Below, one piece after another: positions 24,524 to 33,637 of a DNA stretch of 64,000 nt. Source of the DNA: Neolewinella agarilytica (GTDB taxonomy: Bacteria > Bacteroidota > Bacteroidia > Chitinophagales > Saprospiraceae); the NCBI RefSeq assembly GCF_900110645.1, contig NZ_FOFB01000001.1, positions 496,001-560,000 on the forward strand, in the 5' to 3' direction. The stretch's first letter is position 1. Every line of letters starts with the position of its first letter. A program made the position numbers and the translations under genes. The notes beneath the pieces are model-generated. The model did not search any database. It was given only the letters and a program-made list of their open reading frames with translations, and was not told the DNA's origin.

Positions 24524-25486
24524 ATGAAAGCATTCGAATCCATCAATAAAGGTTTCAATAACGTCTTCGTTGCCGGAGAGATGAGCATTGGTGTAGTCGT
24601 TCCCATCGACGACTATGCGGTAGGCGCTCCTCCGAATATGAGCGCGCACCTTGAGCGGGCGCAGCTGGTAGAAAGCTTGGGCTTTAAGGCGCTCTGGTTG
24701 AGAGACATTCCCTTTAACGTTCCGACCTTTGGAGACGTTGGCCAGACCTACGACCCTTTCACTTACCTCGGTTACCTGGCCGGGCAGACCAGCGAGATTG
24801 CGCTGGGCGTATCGAGCATTGCCCTGCCTTTGCATCATCCCGTTCACGTGGTGAAAGCCGCTGCAACGATCGACCGTTTATCCGGCGGGAGAATGATTCT
24901 GGGGGTCGCCTCCGGCGACCGTCCGGACGAATACCCCGCCATGGGCATCGATTTTGAAAGCCGGGGAGAGCAATTCCGGGAGGCCGTCGCTTATTTGCGG
25001 GCAGCCCAGGAAAGTTTTCCAACGCTCGAGACGGCTCACTATGGCAAGTTGGACGGACGGGTTGATGTGCTCCCAAAGGCCAGCGGACACAAGATCCCGT
25101 TACTCATCACCGGCCGTAGCCGACAGAGCCTCGAATGGAACGCTGAACATGGCGATGGATGGATGTATTACCTGAGAGACCCGTACAGTCAGCAACACAC
25201 CATCACCGAATGGCGAGACCTGGTGGCCCGGCACGCTACTTACGACAAGCCTTTCATGCAGGCGATGTACATCATCCTTCATCCGGACCCTGACTTCAGG
25301 CCGCAGCCCATACAGCTAGGATTCAGAACGGGGATTCATTTCCTCAACGAGTTCCTGCAGTTGCTCAAAGAGGTTGGCGTTAACCACCTGGCCATTAACC
25401 TCAGGTTCGACACCGGTAACACCGAAGACACCCTGGAGCGATTAGCGGAGCATGTGCTGCCCAATTTTCACTCCGCAGACAAATAA
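24524..25486 (+). CDS. LLM-class (luciferase-like) flavin-dependent oxidoreductase
   Basis: 320 residues. Bacterial luciferase-like fold: MSIGVVVPIDDYAVG, SLGFKALWLRDIPF, PFTYLGYLAGQTSEIALGV, HPVHVVKAAATIDRLSGGRMILGVASGDRPDEYPAMGID, and EHGDGWMYYLRD. Members use FMN or F420 to oxidise organic substrates; the subgroup with a TIGR03571-type pattern sits beside reductases as here. The substrate is unknown. ATG 24524 is chosen over an upstream TTG because the family start is near the MSIG strand. CATCTTTG at 24480-24487 may be the -7 box. It is the first gene of a four-gene block. Confidence 0.85.
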   Translation: MKAFESINKGFNNVFVAGEMSIGVVVPIDDYAVGAPPNMSAHLERAQLVESLGFKALWLRDIPFNVPTFGDVGQTYDPFTYLGYLAGQTSEIALGVSSIALPLHHPVHVVKAAATIDRLSGGRMILGVASGDRPDEYPAMGIDFESRGEQFREAVAYLRAAQESFPTLETAHYGKLDGRVDVLPKASGHKIPLLITGRSRQSLEWNAEHGDGWMYYLRDPYSQQHTITEWRDLVARHATYDKPFMQAMYIILHPDPDFRPQPIQLGFRTGIHFLNEFLQLLKEVGVNHLAINLRFDTGNTEDTLERLAEHVLPNFHSADK

Positions 25487-25491
25487 AAGCT

Positions 25492-26289
25492 ATGAAAAAG
25501 AAAATATTCATCACCGGAAGCACCGATGGAATCGGCAAGCTGGCTGCCTTTAAGCTGGCGGCTGCCGGCCACGAAGTCATCCTGCACGGGCGAAATGCCC
25601 AAAAGCTGGAAGCCGTTCTCGCCGAGCTGAAAACTGCTTCTCCGCAAGCCACCGTAAGTGGCTACCTGGCGGATTTGTCCGACCTCTCCTCCGTCTCGGC
25701 GATGGCTGGCGCCGTAAAGGCTGATCACTCCGTCATCGATGTATTGATCAATAATGCGGGGATCCTGCTTACGAAATCACCCCGGAATTCCGCCGGAATG
25801 GACATCCGCTTCCTGGTGAATTACCTGGCACCTGTCCTTTTGACGCGGGAGCTACTCCCGCTACTACACGCCAGTGAGCAGGGGCAGGTGATCAATCTGA
25901 GTTCCGCAGCACAGGCGCCGGTATCCTTAACGGCCTTACAAGGAGGGCAAGCCCTCTCTGATCAGGAAGCCTACGCGCAAAGTAAACTGGCGCTGACGAT
26001 GTGGAACCATCAAATGGCCCGTCAGGAGGATAACATCACTTTCATCGCAGTAAACCCAGGCTCCTTACTTAACACCAAAATGGTAAAGGAGGCCTACGGG
26101 AGGCATTGGTCTCCGGCAGATAAGGGAGCTGACATTTTAGTAGCCCTGGCCACTGAGGAAAAACATATGGCAATGTCGGGTAAGTACTTCGATAACGATC
26201 GGGGTGGTTACGGACCGGCGCACGCTGATGCCACTGACCAAACGAGTATTGACGAATTACTGAAGCTGACCGATCAGCTTTTACCCTGA
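25492..26289 (+). CDS. Short-chain dehydrogenase/reductase
   Basis: 265 residues. NAD(P)-binding motif TGSTDGIGKLAAFKLAAAGH, NNAG in VLINNAGILL, catalytic serine in INLSSAAQAP and YxxxK in AYAQSKLALTMW. The classical SDR fold reduces carbonyls or oxidises alcohols. It starts 5 nt after the previous stop, so the two are co-transcribed. The substrate is not evident; its setting suggests removal of reactive carbonyl compounds. Confidence 0.9.
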   Translation: MKKKIFITGSTDGIGKLAAFKLAAAGHEVILHGRNAQKLEAVLAELKTASPQATVSGYLADLSDLSSVSAMAGAVKADHSVIDVLINNAGILLTKSPRNSAGMDIRFLVNYLAPVLLTRELLPLLHASEQGQVINLSSAAQAPVSLTALQGGQALSDQEAYAQSKLALTMWNHQMARQEDNITFIAVNPGSLLNTKMVKEAYGRHWSPADKGADILVALATEEKHMAMSGKYFDNDRGGYGPAHADATDQTSIDELLKLTDQLLP

Positions 26290-26347
26290 GCAGAGAGCAC
26301 CTCTGCCACACAATAAAATCAAATAACCCCAACTAATTTCTAAGACA

Positions 26348-27001
26348 ATGGATTTCAAAAAAATAACGAACTGGCGCTATTCCACCAAGGAATTTGACCC
26401 CGAAAAGAAACTAAGCGACGAGCAATTCGAGCAGGTGAAGACGCTGCTCCGCATGAGCCCCTCGAGCACCAACATTCAACCCTGGCACTTCATCATCGCC
26501 AGCACTCAGGAAGGTAAGAAGCGCATGGCTAAGGGCACTCAGGGCTTCTTCAGCTTTAATGCTCCTAAAGTGCTGGATGCTTCTCACGTAATTCTCTTCT
26601 GCTCCCGCATTGACGCAGATGATGAATATATGCATCACCTGCTGGACAAAGAAGATGAAGATGGCCGCTACGCCAAGCCGGAATTCAAAGAACAGATGCA
26701 TGGCGCCCGCCAGATTTTCGCCAACATCCACCGCTTTGACCTTAAAGATCTTTCGCACTGGATGGACAAGCAGGTCTACCTCAACATGGGCTCCCTCCTG
26801 CTGGGCGTCGCTGCCTTAGGTATTGATTCAGTTCCAATGGAAGGGATTGATATTAAAACGATAGATCAGGAATTTGGTCTGCGGGAAAAAGGATACTCGG
26901 CCGTAGGCATCGTATCCCTGGGTTTCAGAAAAGAAACTGACTTTAACGCCAGCCTGCCTAAATCAAGATTAAGCGAAGAGGATATTTTCACTATCCTTTA
27001 A
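26348..27001 (+). CDS. nfsB: Oxygen-insensitive NAD(P)H nitroreductase, NfsB type
   Basis: 217 residues, the same length and near-collinear with E. coli NfsB: ITNWRYSTKEFDPEKKLS, LLRMSPSSTNIQPWHFIIAS, VLDASHVILFCSR, MDKQVYLNMGSLLLGVAALGID and GLREKGYSAVGIV..LPKSRL. The FMN enzyme reduces nitro groups and quinones by two-electron steps. It lies 58 nt after the SDR gene in the same direction. Confidence 0.92.
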   Translation: MDFKKITNWRYSTKEFDPEKKLSDEQFEQVKTLLRMSPSSTNIQPWHFIIASTQEGKKRMAKGTQGFFSFNAPKVLDASHVILFCSRIDADDEYMHHLLDKEDEDGRYAKPEFKEQMHGARQIFANIHRFDLKDLSHWMDKQVYLNMGSLLLGVAALGIDSVPMEGIDIKTIDQEFGLREKGYSAVGIVSLGFRKETDFNASLPKSRLSEEDIFTIL

Positions 27002-27038
27002 TCTTAGAGCAGATTTCCATACAAGTCATCTCTCCCCT

Positions 27039-27108
27039 TCTCCAACCTTGCCCCACAAGTCAGAAATCTGGTTTTACCAGAAGCCATGGCTACATGCAAG
27101 GTTGGAGA
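27039..27108. other. Nested inverted repeats between nfsB and the cupin gene
   Basis: A perfect 12-bp pair, TCTCCAACCTTG (27039-27050) and CAAGGTTGGAGA (27097-27108), encloses a smaller hairpin TCTGG-TTTTA-CCAGA. There is no T-run after it. It could be a processing site, a regulator site or a small repeat. Confidence 0.5.
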
Positions 27109-27199
27109 AATGGAGGGACAACCGAACAATTCCCGATTAACACCCGTAAGAACAGACATGTACAATGTATATGATTGAACGGGTAAACCATTCTCAGCA

Positions 27200-28048
27200 A
27201 TGAAACAGATCCTATTCCTGATACTGATAACTGCTACTATGATCAGTTGTGAAACCACGCCAACTGAAACCACGGAAGCAGCGCAAGAGCCCCTGGCATC
27301 TTCTACCAATAAAGTAGTGTTATACTCTGAGATCGAATGGTCTCCACTCAATCCTGCCCGGGGAGATCAGAGCCCTCAGGCAGGAACCATATGGGGAGAT
27401 CGGAACGGCAAGGAAGCAACCGGGTTTCTCGTTAAGTTCGCCAACGGCTTTTCTTCTCCTCCACACATTCACAACGTAACCTACCGGGGTACGGTGATCA
27501 AAGGCCTGGTTCATAATGATGATCCCAAAGCCGAAAAAATGTGGATGCCGGCAGGTTCGTTCTGGACACAACCTGCGGGAGAACCACACATTACCGCAGC
27601 CAACGGAACAGAAAACATAGCCTATATTGAAATAGACCATGGCCCTTATCTCGTAAAGCCCGTTGATGAGGCATTCGACGAAGGCGAACGACCGCTTAAT
27701 ATCGATCAGTCAAATATTGTTTGGGTAAACCTGTCTGAAAAAGTCAAGGGCCCACAAGTATCTTACCTCTGGGGTAAGCCGGAAGCCAGCGAGGTGTACG
27801 GTATGTACCTGAAATTACCTCCGGGCTTTGCAGGAAAACTAATCCATTCGGGCAGTACTTTCCACGCAGTAGTCATTGACGGACCAATCGACTATCACCT
27901 GCAGGGGGAAGAAGGAACAAAGACTCTTAATGCCGGCAGCTACTTCAGCTCCGCGGAAAGCTCCGCTCACCATCTTTCCGGCAACCGTGAAAGCGCGACC
28001 GTAATTTATGTACGGACAAACGGCACCGTTGATGTCAAGACCGACTAA
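27200..28048 (+). CDS. Cupin lipoprotein, DUF4437-like
   Basis: 282 residues. Lipoprotein signal ([13 protein letters not shown]) with low-complexity threonine spacer. Two cupin-type halves follow: [45 protein letters not shown] and [44 protein letters not shown], each with histidines that could bind a metal. The arrangement is that of DUF4437 proteins; the role is unknown. It follows nfsB by about 200 nt with inverted repeats between, so shared transcription is likely but not shown. Confidence 0.8.
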   Translation: MKQILFLILITATMISCETTPTETTEAAQEPLASSTNKVVLYSEIEWSPLNPARGDQSPQAGTIWGDRNGKEATGFLVKFANGFSSPPHIHNVTYRGTVIKGLVHNDDPKAEKMWMPAGSFWTQPAGEPHITAANGTENIAYIEIDHGPYLVKPVDEAFDEGERPLNIDQSNIVWVNLSEKVKGPQVSYLWGKPEASEVYGMYLKLPPGFAGKLIHSGSTFHAVVIDGPIDYHLQGEEGTKTLNAGSYFSSAESSAHHLSGNRESATVIYVRTNGTVDVKTD

Positions 28049-28087
28049 GTCAGGCAGCTAGAGTGATTTTGTTCGTCGCACGCTTTA

Positions 28088-28573
28088 TTACTGCAATAAC
28101 CGCCGCTCCTCATCGTACAGCCCCACGAGCAGGCTGTTGCCCTTATTATCGATCCGCAGCCCGCCGTACTTAGCCGCTTCGAAGGTTTCGGCTGAGCCTT
28201 CCTCGAAGAAGTAGGATTCGGCACCGACGTTGATCTGCCAGCGATCTCCGGTGTAGTTGAGGAGTAACTCCCCTTCTGCCAGCGGAGAAGTGCCGGCTTG
28301 CAGACGCTGACGGACGGCGACGCCGTTCTCATCAAGAGTGACAATTACGTATCCGCGCTTCTGGATACTATCCGACGGCAGACCACGGCTGATGGCGTAG
28401 TTGAGTATCATATAATCGCCTTGCATTAGCGAGCGGGGGTCTACCGGTGCGAGTTCGAGCAAAACGAGTTGTCCCTCGCTCAGGATAGTCTCTTTTTGGT
28501 GGATGTACCAGCCCAGATACAGGAGTAGCGCCAGCAGATTAAGACTGATCAGGGCCTTAGTGAGCGTCTTCAT
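28088..28573 (-). CDS. GDYXXLXY-domain membrane protein
   Basis: 161 residues with one N-terminal membrane segment (ALISLNLLALLLYLGWYI) and the namesake motif in LMQGDYMILNYAI. The rest is a small exported beta-rich domain. This protein is regularly the last gene after DUF2157 and DUF4401 membrane proteins, as here; the biochemical role is not known. It overlaps the DUF4401 gene by 17 nt. Confidence 0.88.
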   Translation of the reverse strand: MKTLTKALISLNLLALLLYLGWYIHQKETILSEGQLVLLELAPVDPRSLMQGDYMILNYAISRGLPSDSIQKRGYVIVTLDENGVAVRQRLQAGTSPLAEGELLLNYTGDRWQINVGAESYFFEEGSAETFEAAKYGGLRIDNKGNSLLVGLYDEERRLLQ

Positions 28574-29633
28574 GGTTCACAAGTTTAGGGTGAAGGAAAC
28601 CATAAGCCACCAGCAACAAAACGCCGGAAGCCATCAGGACCATTGATTTCGTGAAAAGCGTCAGGTGGAGATCATAATAGTACTGTCCGATGAGGTAAAT
28701 CATGGCGGCAGCAGCTATAACCGTCAGAGCACGGGAGCCCGCAATAAAGGACAGCAGCAGGAGCAATAAAGCAGCCGCGATCGCAGGTGCAAAGAGGGTG
28801 GGTAATAACAGCAGGGTGAGTCCGCCCAGGTACAGCCATTGCCGTTGCCCGATGCCCCTGAACTTCCTCAACTGCCCGTAGGCGACGAACAATACCAGTG
28901 GAATGATCACGCAGGAAGCAACGTAGTGCTGCCGCACCACTTCTTCGCTCCACCAAAACTGTTTACCGAGGTAAACGGCTGCCAGCAGAAAACTGATGGC
29001 CAGCCCCGCCCGCACGGGTAAGTAGCGCCGGGAAAGAGCCGGGGTAAAGGTCAGCAAATGGCTCTCTTTTTGGAAAAAGAGGGTCAGCAGTACCCCATGC
29101 GCGGCCAGAAAGAGATGAGTAAACAGGTGCCACTCCGCCAAAATCGTAAAGGTCAGGAGGCTGATACCCCCCGCCAGCGTAGCCAGAAAAGAGACAATCT
29201 TATTGTCGATAATAGCTAAGAACAGCAGACTGAGCGCGGCACCCGCCAGACAAACCGTTCGCTCATCAAAATTGTCGTAGCCGAAGGAGACCAATAGCAT
29301 CACCCCACCGGTAACCGACAAGGCTACCGTAAAGGCTTCAGCCAGCAAGCCCGCTCTGCTGCGGTTCAGCATAAAGGCAAGGCCTGACAGTAACAGACCG
29401 ACCACAAAAATGGAAAGTCGGGAGTCAAACAAACCGCCCAGGGCCATAAAGCCGATCAGGGTGATGGTTGCGATGAGCCCTCCGGTCAGGTTAAGGGCGC
29501 GGATGGCGAATGAGCTATCCGCACGCTGGAGGTCCAGATAATCGGTCAACACTTTTTCCCGGGCGCCGGTGGCGCCGGGTTCCGCCCCCGGCAGGAGGCG
29601 GCTGAGTTCCGCCTCGAGATCATTGTTCGTCAT
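28557..29633 (-). CDS. DUF4401 integral membrane protein
   Basis: 358 residues. A soluble N-terminus of about 45 residues is followed by about ten membrane segments, for example LNLTGGLIATITLIGFMALG, FVVGLLLSGLAFML, LALLLLPTLF-type leucine runs and VLMASGVLLLVAYGFL. The pattern fits DUF4401. It overlaps the DUF2157 gene by 14 nt and the GDYXXLXY gene by 17 nt, so the three proteins are translationally coupled and may form one complex. Confidence 0.85.
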   Translation of the reverse strand: MTNNDLEAELSRLLPGAEPGATGAREKVLTDYLDLQRADSSFAIRALNLTGGLIATITLIGFMALGGLFDSRLSIFVVGLLLSGLAFMLNRSRAGLLAEAFTVALSVTGGVMLLVSFGYDNFDERTVCLAGAALSLLFLAIIDNKIVSFLATLAGGISLLTFTILAEWHLFTHLFLAAHGVLLTLFFQKESHLLTFTPALSRRYLPVRAGLAISFLLAAVYLGKQFWWSEEVVRQHYVASCVIIPLVLFVAYGQLRKFRGIGQRQWLYLGGLTLLLLPTLFAPAIAAALLLLLLSFIAGSRALTVIAAAAMIYLIGQYYYDLHLTLFTKSMVLMASGVLLLVAYGFLHPKLVNHEDAH

Positions 29634-30579
29634 GGTACCAGTCTTTACGGAGTTTATTTAATTGAAAACTGCTGAATACGGTAGTTCCCAGCACCCAGGC
29701 GGAGGCCAGAAAGAAGCCTTCCGTATCTTCTACGGCGTTGAAAATGGCAGCGGTAGAGATGGTAATAAGGCTAATGGCCGTAATGGCCAGATAAGCCAGT
29801 TCTTTGCGGCAAAAGGCCAGATAAGCGCTCGCCGCCAACAGCACCGGGACCAGCAGCAATAACAGGCTCCCGACCCAGCTCTCTTCAGGTTCGAAGAGCT
29901 CCATCAAAAAGCCATTTACGGCCATAATGGAAACTCCCAGAGCAAGGATCAATAAGAAGGTGCGGGAATAGGTCTTTTTACGAGCCTTTTCACCAAAGTA
30001 GCTAAAGCCGAGAAAGGCGCTTAGATTCACCAGCAGTAAGATCAGCCATACCGTTCCGGAGGACCAGTTGAAGGCCACCTGCTCAGCATACAGCCCGATG
30101 GTAGTATTGAGCAAGACCAGCGAGAGTAGCCACAACCAGTCAAAATCAACAACAATTGCCCACAGAAGCGTGAATACCCACCAGGCCAGAAAGAGGTCGT
30201 AGGCATCTGCTCCCGTCTGGTAGATCTGGCCCAGCACGGCGAAGAGACCGCCCACCATAAAGGCCCCGGTCGTCATCAATCCGTTGCTCACCAGCGGGGT
30301 AAACCTGGAGGATAAGGACAGCAAGACCGGGACAACCACACCCGCTGTTGCCAACAAAATTTTTGCGGCCTTGGGCATATCCGCCCAGTTATAAGCCAGA
30401 AAAAAGAGGATACCGCAGGCCAGAAAGCCCAGTCCGAGGCTAAGCAGCAGCAGGCGGAGAAAGTCTTTCCAGGCGGGCAAATCAGCGTAGACGTGCGACT
30501 CCAACTCCCCGGAGAGCGCTGGCTCGTCCAGCATTTTCCGCTCCGCCAGAAAGCGGATCAGTTTGGCCTTGTTTCTCAT
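29620..30579 (-). CDS. DUF2157 integral membrane protein
   Basis: 319 residues. A cytosolic N-terminal helix region (MRNKAKLIRFLAERKMLDEP..LESHVYADLPAW) precedes eight to ten membrane segments beginning FLRLLLLSLGLGFLACGILFFLAYNW and MPKAAKILLATAGVVVPVLL. The layout and gene order identify DUF2157. It is the first gene of the three-gene operon; the function is unknown. Confidence 0.85.
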   Translation of the reverse strand: MRNKAKLIRFLAERKMLDEPALSGELESHVYADLPAWKDFLRLLLLSLGLGFLACGILFFLAYNWADMPKAAKILLATAGVVVPVLLSLSSRFTPLVSNGLMTTGAFMVGGLFAVLGQIYQTGADAYDLFLAWWVFTLLWAIVVDFDWLWLLSLVLLNTTIGLYAEQVAFNWSSGTVWLILLLVNLSAFLGFSYFGEKARKKTYSRTFLLILALGVSIMAVNGFLMELFEPEESWVGSLLLLLVPVLLAASAYLAFCRKELAYLAITAISLITISTAAIFNAVEDTEGFFLASAWVLGTTVFSSFQLNKLRKDWYHDEQ

Positions 30580-30897
30580 AATCAGGAATTTACAAAATTG
30601 AAAGGAGAAGATCGGCTGGCAGGAACAAGCTGCCGGCCCAAGAACTCCCTCAGGTTGCCAATGGATATAATCAGCCCTTAAGGCTAGACCAACAGCCGAA
30701 AATTATCGATCAAAGTATGCCCTCCCACTGCTTTCTAACGATCTTTGCACCCGCGGCCGCGCCCTACTGGCCGCTACTCTTAGTGGAAAACTACCTGACC
30801 GAAGACCCAACCATCGTTAGCGGACTTGCGTTACGGTGGGGTATCCACCGAAAAGAGTAAACGGGCAGGATCACTTTATCTATCAGCACCCACGTGT
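30580..30897. other. Intergenic gap with one GC-rich motif
   Basis: This divergent gap between the DUF2157 and MlaD-like genes holds no credible gene. It carries the GC-rich motif at 30744-30766 and nothing else recognised. Confidence 0.6.
30744..30766 (+). repeat. GC-rich interspersed motif, copy 5
   Basis: TTTGCACCCGCGGCCGCGCC followed by CTA, a variant with GGCC in place of GTCC. Confidence 0.7.
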
Positions 30898-31950
30898 ATG
30901 CGTTACGAAGTTAAAATTGGCATTCTAGCCATTGTTGCCATTGGCATGGCCTTTTGGGGTTTCAAATATATCCAGGGCAGTAATCTGTTTGACCGCTCCA
31001 ACATTTATCATATCAACTATGACAATGTGGCCGGGCTGACCATCGGCACGCCCGTTCAGATCAGTGGCGTAAATGTCGGCTCGGTTGCCGACATCAGACT
31101 CGACCAACAAACCCGTCTGGTAAAAGTCACCGTAGACATCCGGCGGGGAATTAATATCCCTCCTACCACCAAAGCTTACATTTCCACCATCAGCTTGCTG
31201 GGGGAAAAAGCCATTGAGATGGAGTACGACAAACCCTGCTTTGGCGACGGCGACTGCGCCAAGAGCGATTCCTATCTCGAAGGGGCCAACAAGGGCATCC
31301 TGGCCTCCTTTATTGGTGGTGGCGACGATGATGGCGCCAGCCCCATGGAGGGTATAAAGGAAACCGTTGGCGGTGCCCTTGACAGCATCCGTTACATCCT
31401 CTTCGACGAAGAAAGTGACAACCCGATTGCCCGCTCTACCCGTGACCTGGCCGTTACGATGGAGAACCTGAAGAACTCCACCGCCCGCTTGCAGCGCATC
31501 ATGGACCAAAACTCCGGTGAGCTGAATACGACCATGGACAACTTCGCCGCCCTCTCCACTACCCTGGCCGGAAAGCAGGAAACCATCGCGGGTATCATTG
31601 ATAATGCCAAAGATCTGACGGGCAACCTCAGCGGATTAGAGCTGGAGCAAACCGTTGCGCAGGTAAACAGCAGTATCCAGAGCCTGCAGGGTACACTTTC
31701 CGAAGCAGACAAGGCACTCGCCGGCATCACGGAAGTGATGAGCAGCGTTAAGGACGGCGAAGGCACCCTCGGAAAGCTTATGACCGACGATGCCATCTAC
31801 GAACGCCTCAACCGCGCCAGTCTTGCCGCTGATACCCTGCTGACGGACCTGCAGGAACGCCCCTACCGCTACGTCCCCTTCAAGAGTCGTAAGCGCGTGC
31901 TGAAGTTTGACCGGAAAGACGCGGAGTTAGCGGAAGAAAACAATCAGTAG
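30898..31950 (+). CDS. MCE/MlaD-family lipid-transport protein
   Basis: 350 residues. An N-terminal anchor (YEVKIGILAIVAIGMAFWGF) leads into an MCE domain (about 35-110: IYHINYDNVAGLTIGTPVQI, VKVTVDIRRGINIPPTTKAY, SLLGEKAIEME). The rest is a long helical region with coiled-coil character (LQRIMDQNSGELNTTMDNF..). MlaD-like proteins bind lipids in the periplasm and pair with an ABC permease and ATPase that move phospholipids between membranes; those partners are not beside it. ATG 30898 puts the anchor at the N-terminus. Confidence 0.88.
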   Translation: MRYEVKIGILAIVAIGMAFWGFKYIQGSNLFDRSNIYHINYDNVAGLTIGTPVQISGVNVGSVADIRLDQQTRLVKVTVDIRRGINIPPTTKAYISTISLLGEKAIEMEYDKPCFGDGDCAKSDSYLEGANKGILASFIGGGDDDGASPMEGIKETVGGALDSIRYILFDEESDNPIARSTRDLAVTMENLKNSTARLQRIMDQNSGELNTTMDNFAALSTTLAGKQETIAGIIDNAKDLTGNLSGLELEQTVAQVNSSIQSLQGTLSEADKALAGITEVMSSVKDGEGTLGKLMTDDAIYERLNRASLAADTLLTDLQERPYRYVPFKSRKRVLKFDRKDAELAEENNQ

Positions 31951-32083
31951 CCTTTCTCCCATCCCGTTTGGGCACCTTACCACAACCGAAAACGGATCAG
32001 ACTGGTAGTCACTTCGCTAAGCAACTTACCCCTGCCTACGGATCCGGGACGCGATTTTAAGCCTTTATAAATAGCATCACCCC

Positions 32084-33637
32084 ATGAGAATTCTATCTGC
32101 TGAGCAGGGAAGAGCCCTTGACGAAATGACCGTCATCTCCCAAAAAATCCGCAGTCAGGACCTGATGGAACGCGCCAGCCAGGCTTTCGTCGAAGTATTC
32201 AACCGACGTTTCCCCAACCGGGACCGCCCCGTTCTCATTTTTGCCGGTACGGGAAACAATGGAGGAGATGGCCTGGTAATTGCCCGATTGCTGCATAACC
32301 TGAGCTATAATGTTCGTGTCATTCAGTTGATGATCGGCCAGCGCAGTCCGGATAACTCCGTGAACTGGGACCGGCTATGGAATTTATCCGTAAAACGGGA
32401 CGAGCTTTGGGAAGGGCAGGAACTCCCGGTCCCGCATGACAACGTTATTCTGATTGACGCCATATTCGGCACGGGGCTCAACCGTCCCGTTACCGGTTAC
32501 TGGGCTGAACTCTTTGACCACCTTAACCAACAGCAGGTGTACCGGGTAGCCGTTGATGTTCCCAGTGGTATGTATACGGACAAAGCCTCCGATGGAATTA
32601 TTCTGCGGGCGGACCTGACCATTAGCCTTGGCTACCCCAACCTTGCCCTTTTCGCCCCTTCGAATGCTGCTAACTGCGGTGAGTTCCTCTACGCACCTTT
32701 TTCGCTGTCGTCGCCTGAACTGGTAAAAGATTTTGGGCAATACGCCCAACAAAACTTTCTCAACACGGCGGCGGAGATGAAAAAGCTGCTGAAGCTCCGT
32801 CATTCCAACGATCACAAAGGCACCTTTGGCCACGCCCTGCTGGTCGCCGGTGCTTTCGGTAAAATGGGCGCTGCCGTTATTGCCGGGCGGGCGGTACTCC
32901 GCGCAGGAGCGGGTTTACTCACCTGCCACATACCCCGAAACGGATATGACATCATGCAAATCAGTTTCCCGGAGGCCATGTGCGAAGTGGACGCTCACCG
33001 CTATCACACCACGGAGGTAGGGAATACGGATTCCTACCGGACAATCGGTATCGGGCCGGGCATTGGTCAGGACCCTTTAACGGCCAGAGCGATGCGCGAC
33101 TTGATCCATCATTATGACCGGCCAATGGTGGTGGATGCCGATGCGCTTAACCTCATCAGCAAAGAGCCCGGACTACTGGAGCTACTGCCCGACAATAGTA
33201 TCATTACTCCTCACCCGAAGGAGTTTGCGCGGCTGTTCGGAGAGGCAAAAGACGATTGGGCCCGGTGGCAGGTGCAAAGGGAGGTTGCCAAAAGCAAAGG
33301 GCTGATTGTTCTGCTCAAGACCGGCTACACCAGCATTGCCCTCCCGGATGGTTCTTTGTTTTTCAACCCAACCGGAAACCCCGGCATGGGTACCGCGGGC
33401 ACGGGAGACGCCCTGACGGGCGTCCTGACCGGCCTCCTGGCCCAGGGCTACGCCCCGGCGGACGCCGCTCGCCTCGGCGTCTACCTTCACGGTCTGGCCG
33501 GAGACATCGCCGCTGAGCGCCTGGGGCAGGAGTTTCTGCTGGCGGAGGATGTAGTGAACCATTTAGGACGAGCCTTCAAGGCCTTACGTCAGCAAACTCA
33601 CAAGCTAGCGAACCCCGAGCCACTCGGGGAAGAATAA
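32084..33637 (+). CDS. nnr: Bifunctional NAD(P)H-hydrate epimerase / ADP-dependent NAD(P)H-hydrate dehydratase
   Basis: 517 residues. The enzyme repairs hydrated NAD(P)H: the N-terminal YjeF domain (MRILSAEQGRALDEMT, FAGTGNNGGDGLVIARLL) epimerises the hydrate, and the C-terminal ribokinase-like domain (GTFGHALLVAGAFGKMGAAV, GPGIGQDPLT, VVDADALNLIS, ITPHPKEFARLFG, GTAGTGDALTGVLTGLLAQG) removes water using ADP. All expected motifs are present. Its 3' end overlaps the convergent TRAP permease gene by 33 nt. Confidence 0.95.
   Translation: MRILSAEQGRALDEMTVISQKIRSQDLMERASQAFVEVFNRRFPNRDRPVLIFAGTGNNGGDGLVIARLLHNLSYNVRVIQLMIGQRSPDNSVNWDRLWNLSVKRDELWEGQELPVPHDNVILIDAIFGTGLNRPVTGYWAELFDHLNQQQVYRVAVDVPSGMYTDKASDGIILRADLTISLGYPNLALFAPSNAANCGEFLYAPFSLSSPELVKDFGQYAQQNFLNTAAEMKKLLKLRHSNDHKGTFGHALLVAGAFGKMGAAVIAGRAVLRAGAGLLTCHIPRNGYDIMQISFPEAMCEVDAHRYHTTEVGNTDSYRTIGIGPGIGQDPLTARAMRDLIHHYDRPMVVDADALNLISKEPGLLELLPDNSIITPHPKEFARLFGEAKDDWARWQVQREVAKSKGLIVLLKTGYTSIALPDGSLFFNPTGNPGMGTAGTGDALTGVLTGLLAQGYAPADAARLGVYLHGLAGDIAAERLGQEFLLAEDVVNHLGRAFKALRQQTHKLANPEPLGEE

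Noticed and set aside
28776..28796. Sequence like the GC-rich motif (GCGATCGCAGGTGCAAAG) in the DUF4401 gene
   Set aside because: It fits the coding frame of a membrane segment and matches only partly; probably chance. A similar partial match at 59463-59483 in the radical SAM gene was left out for the same reason.
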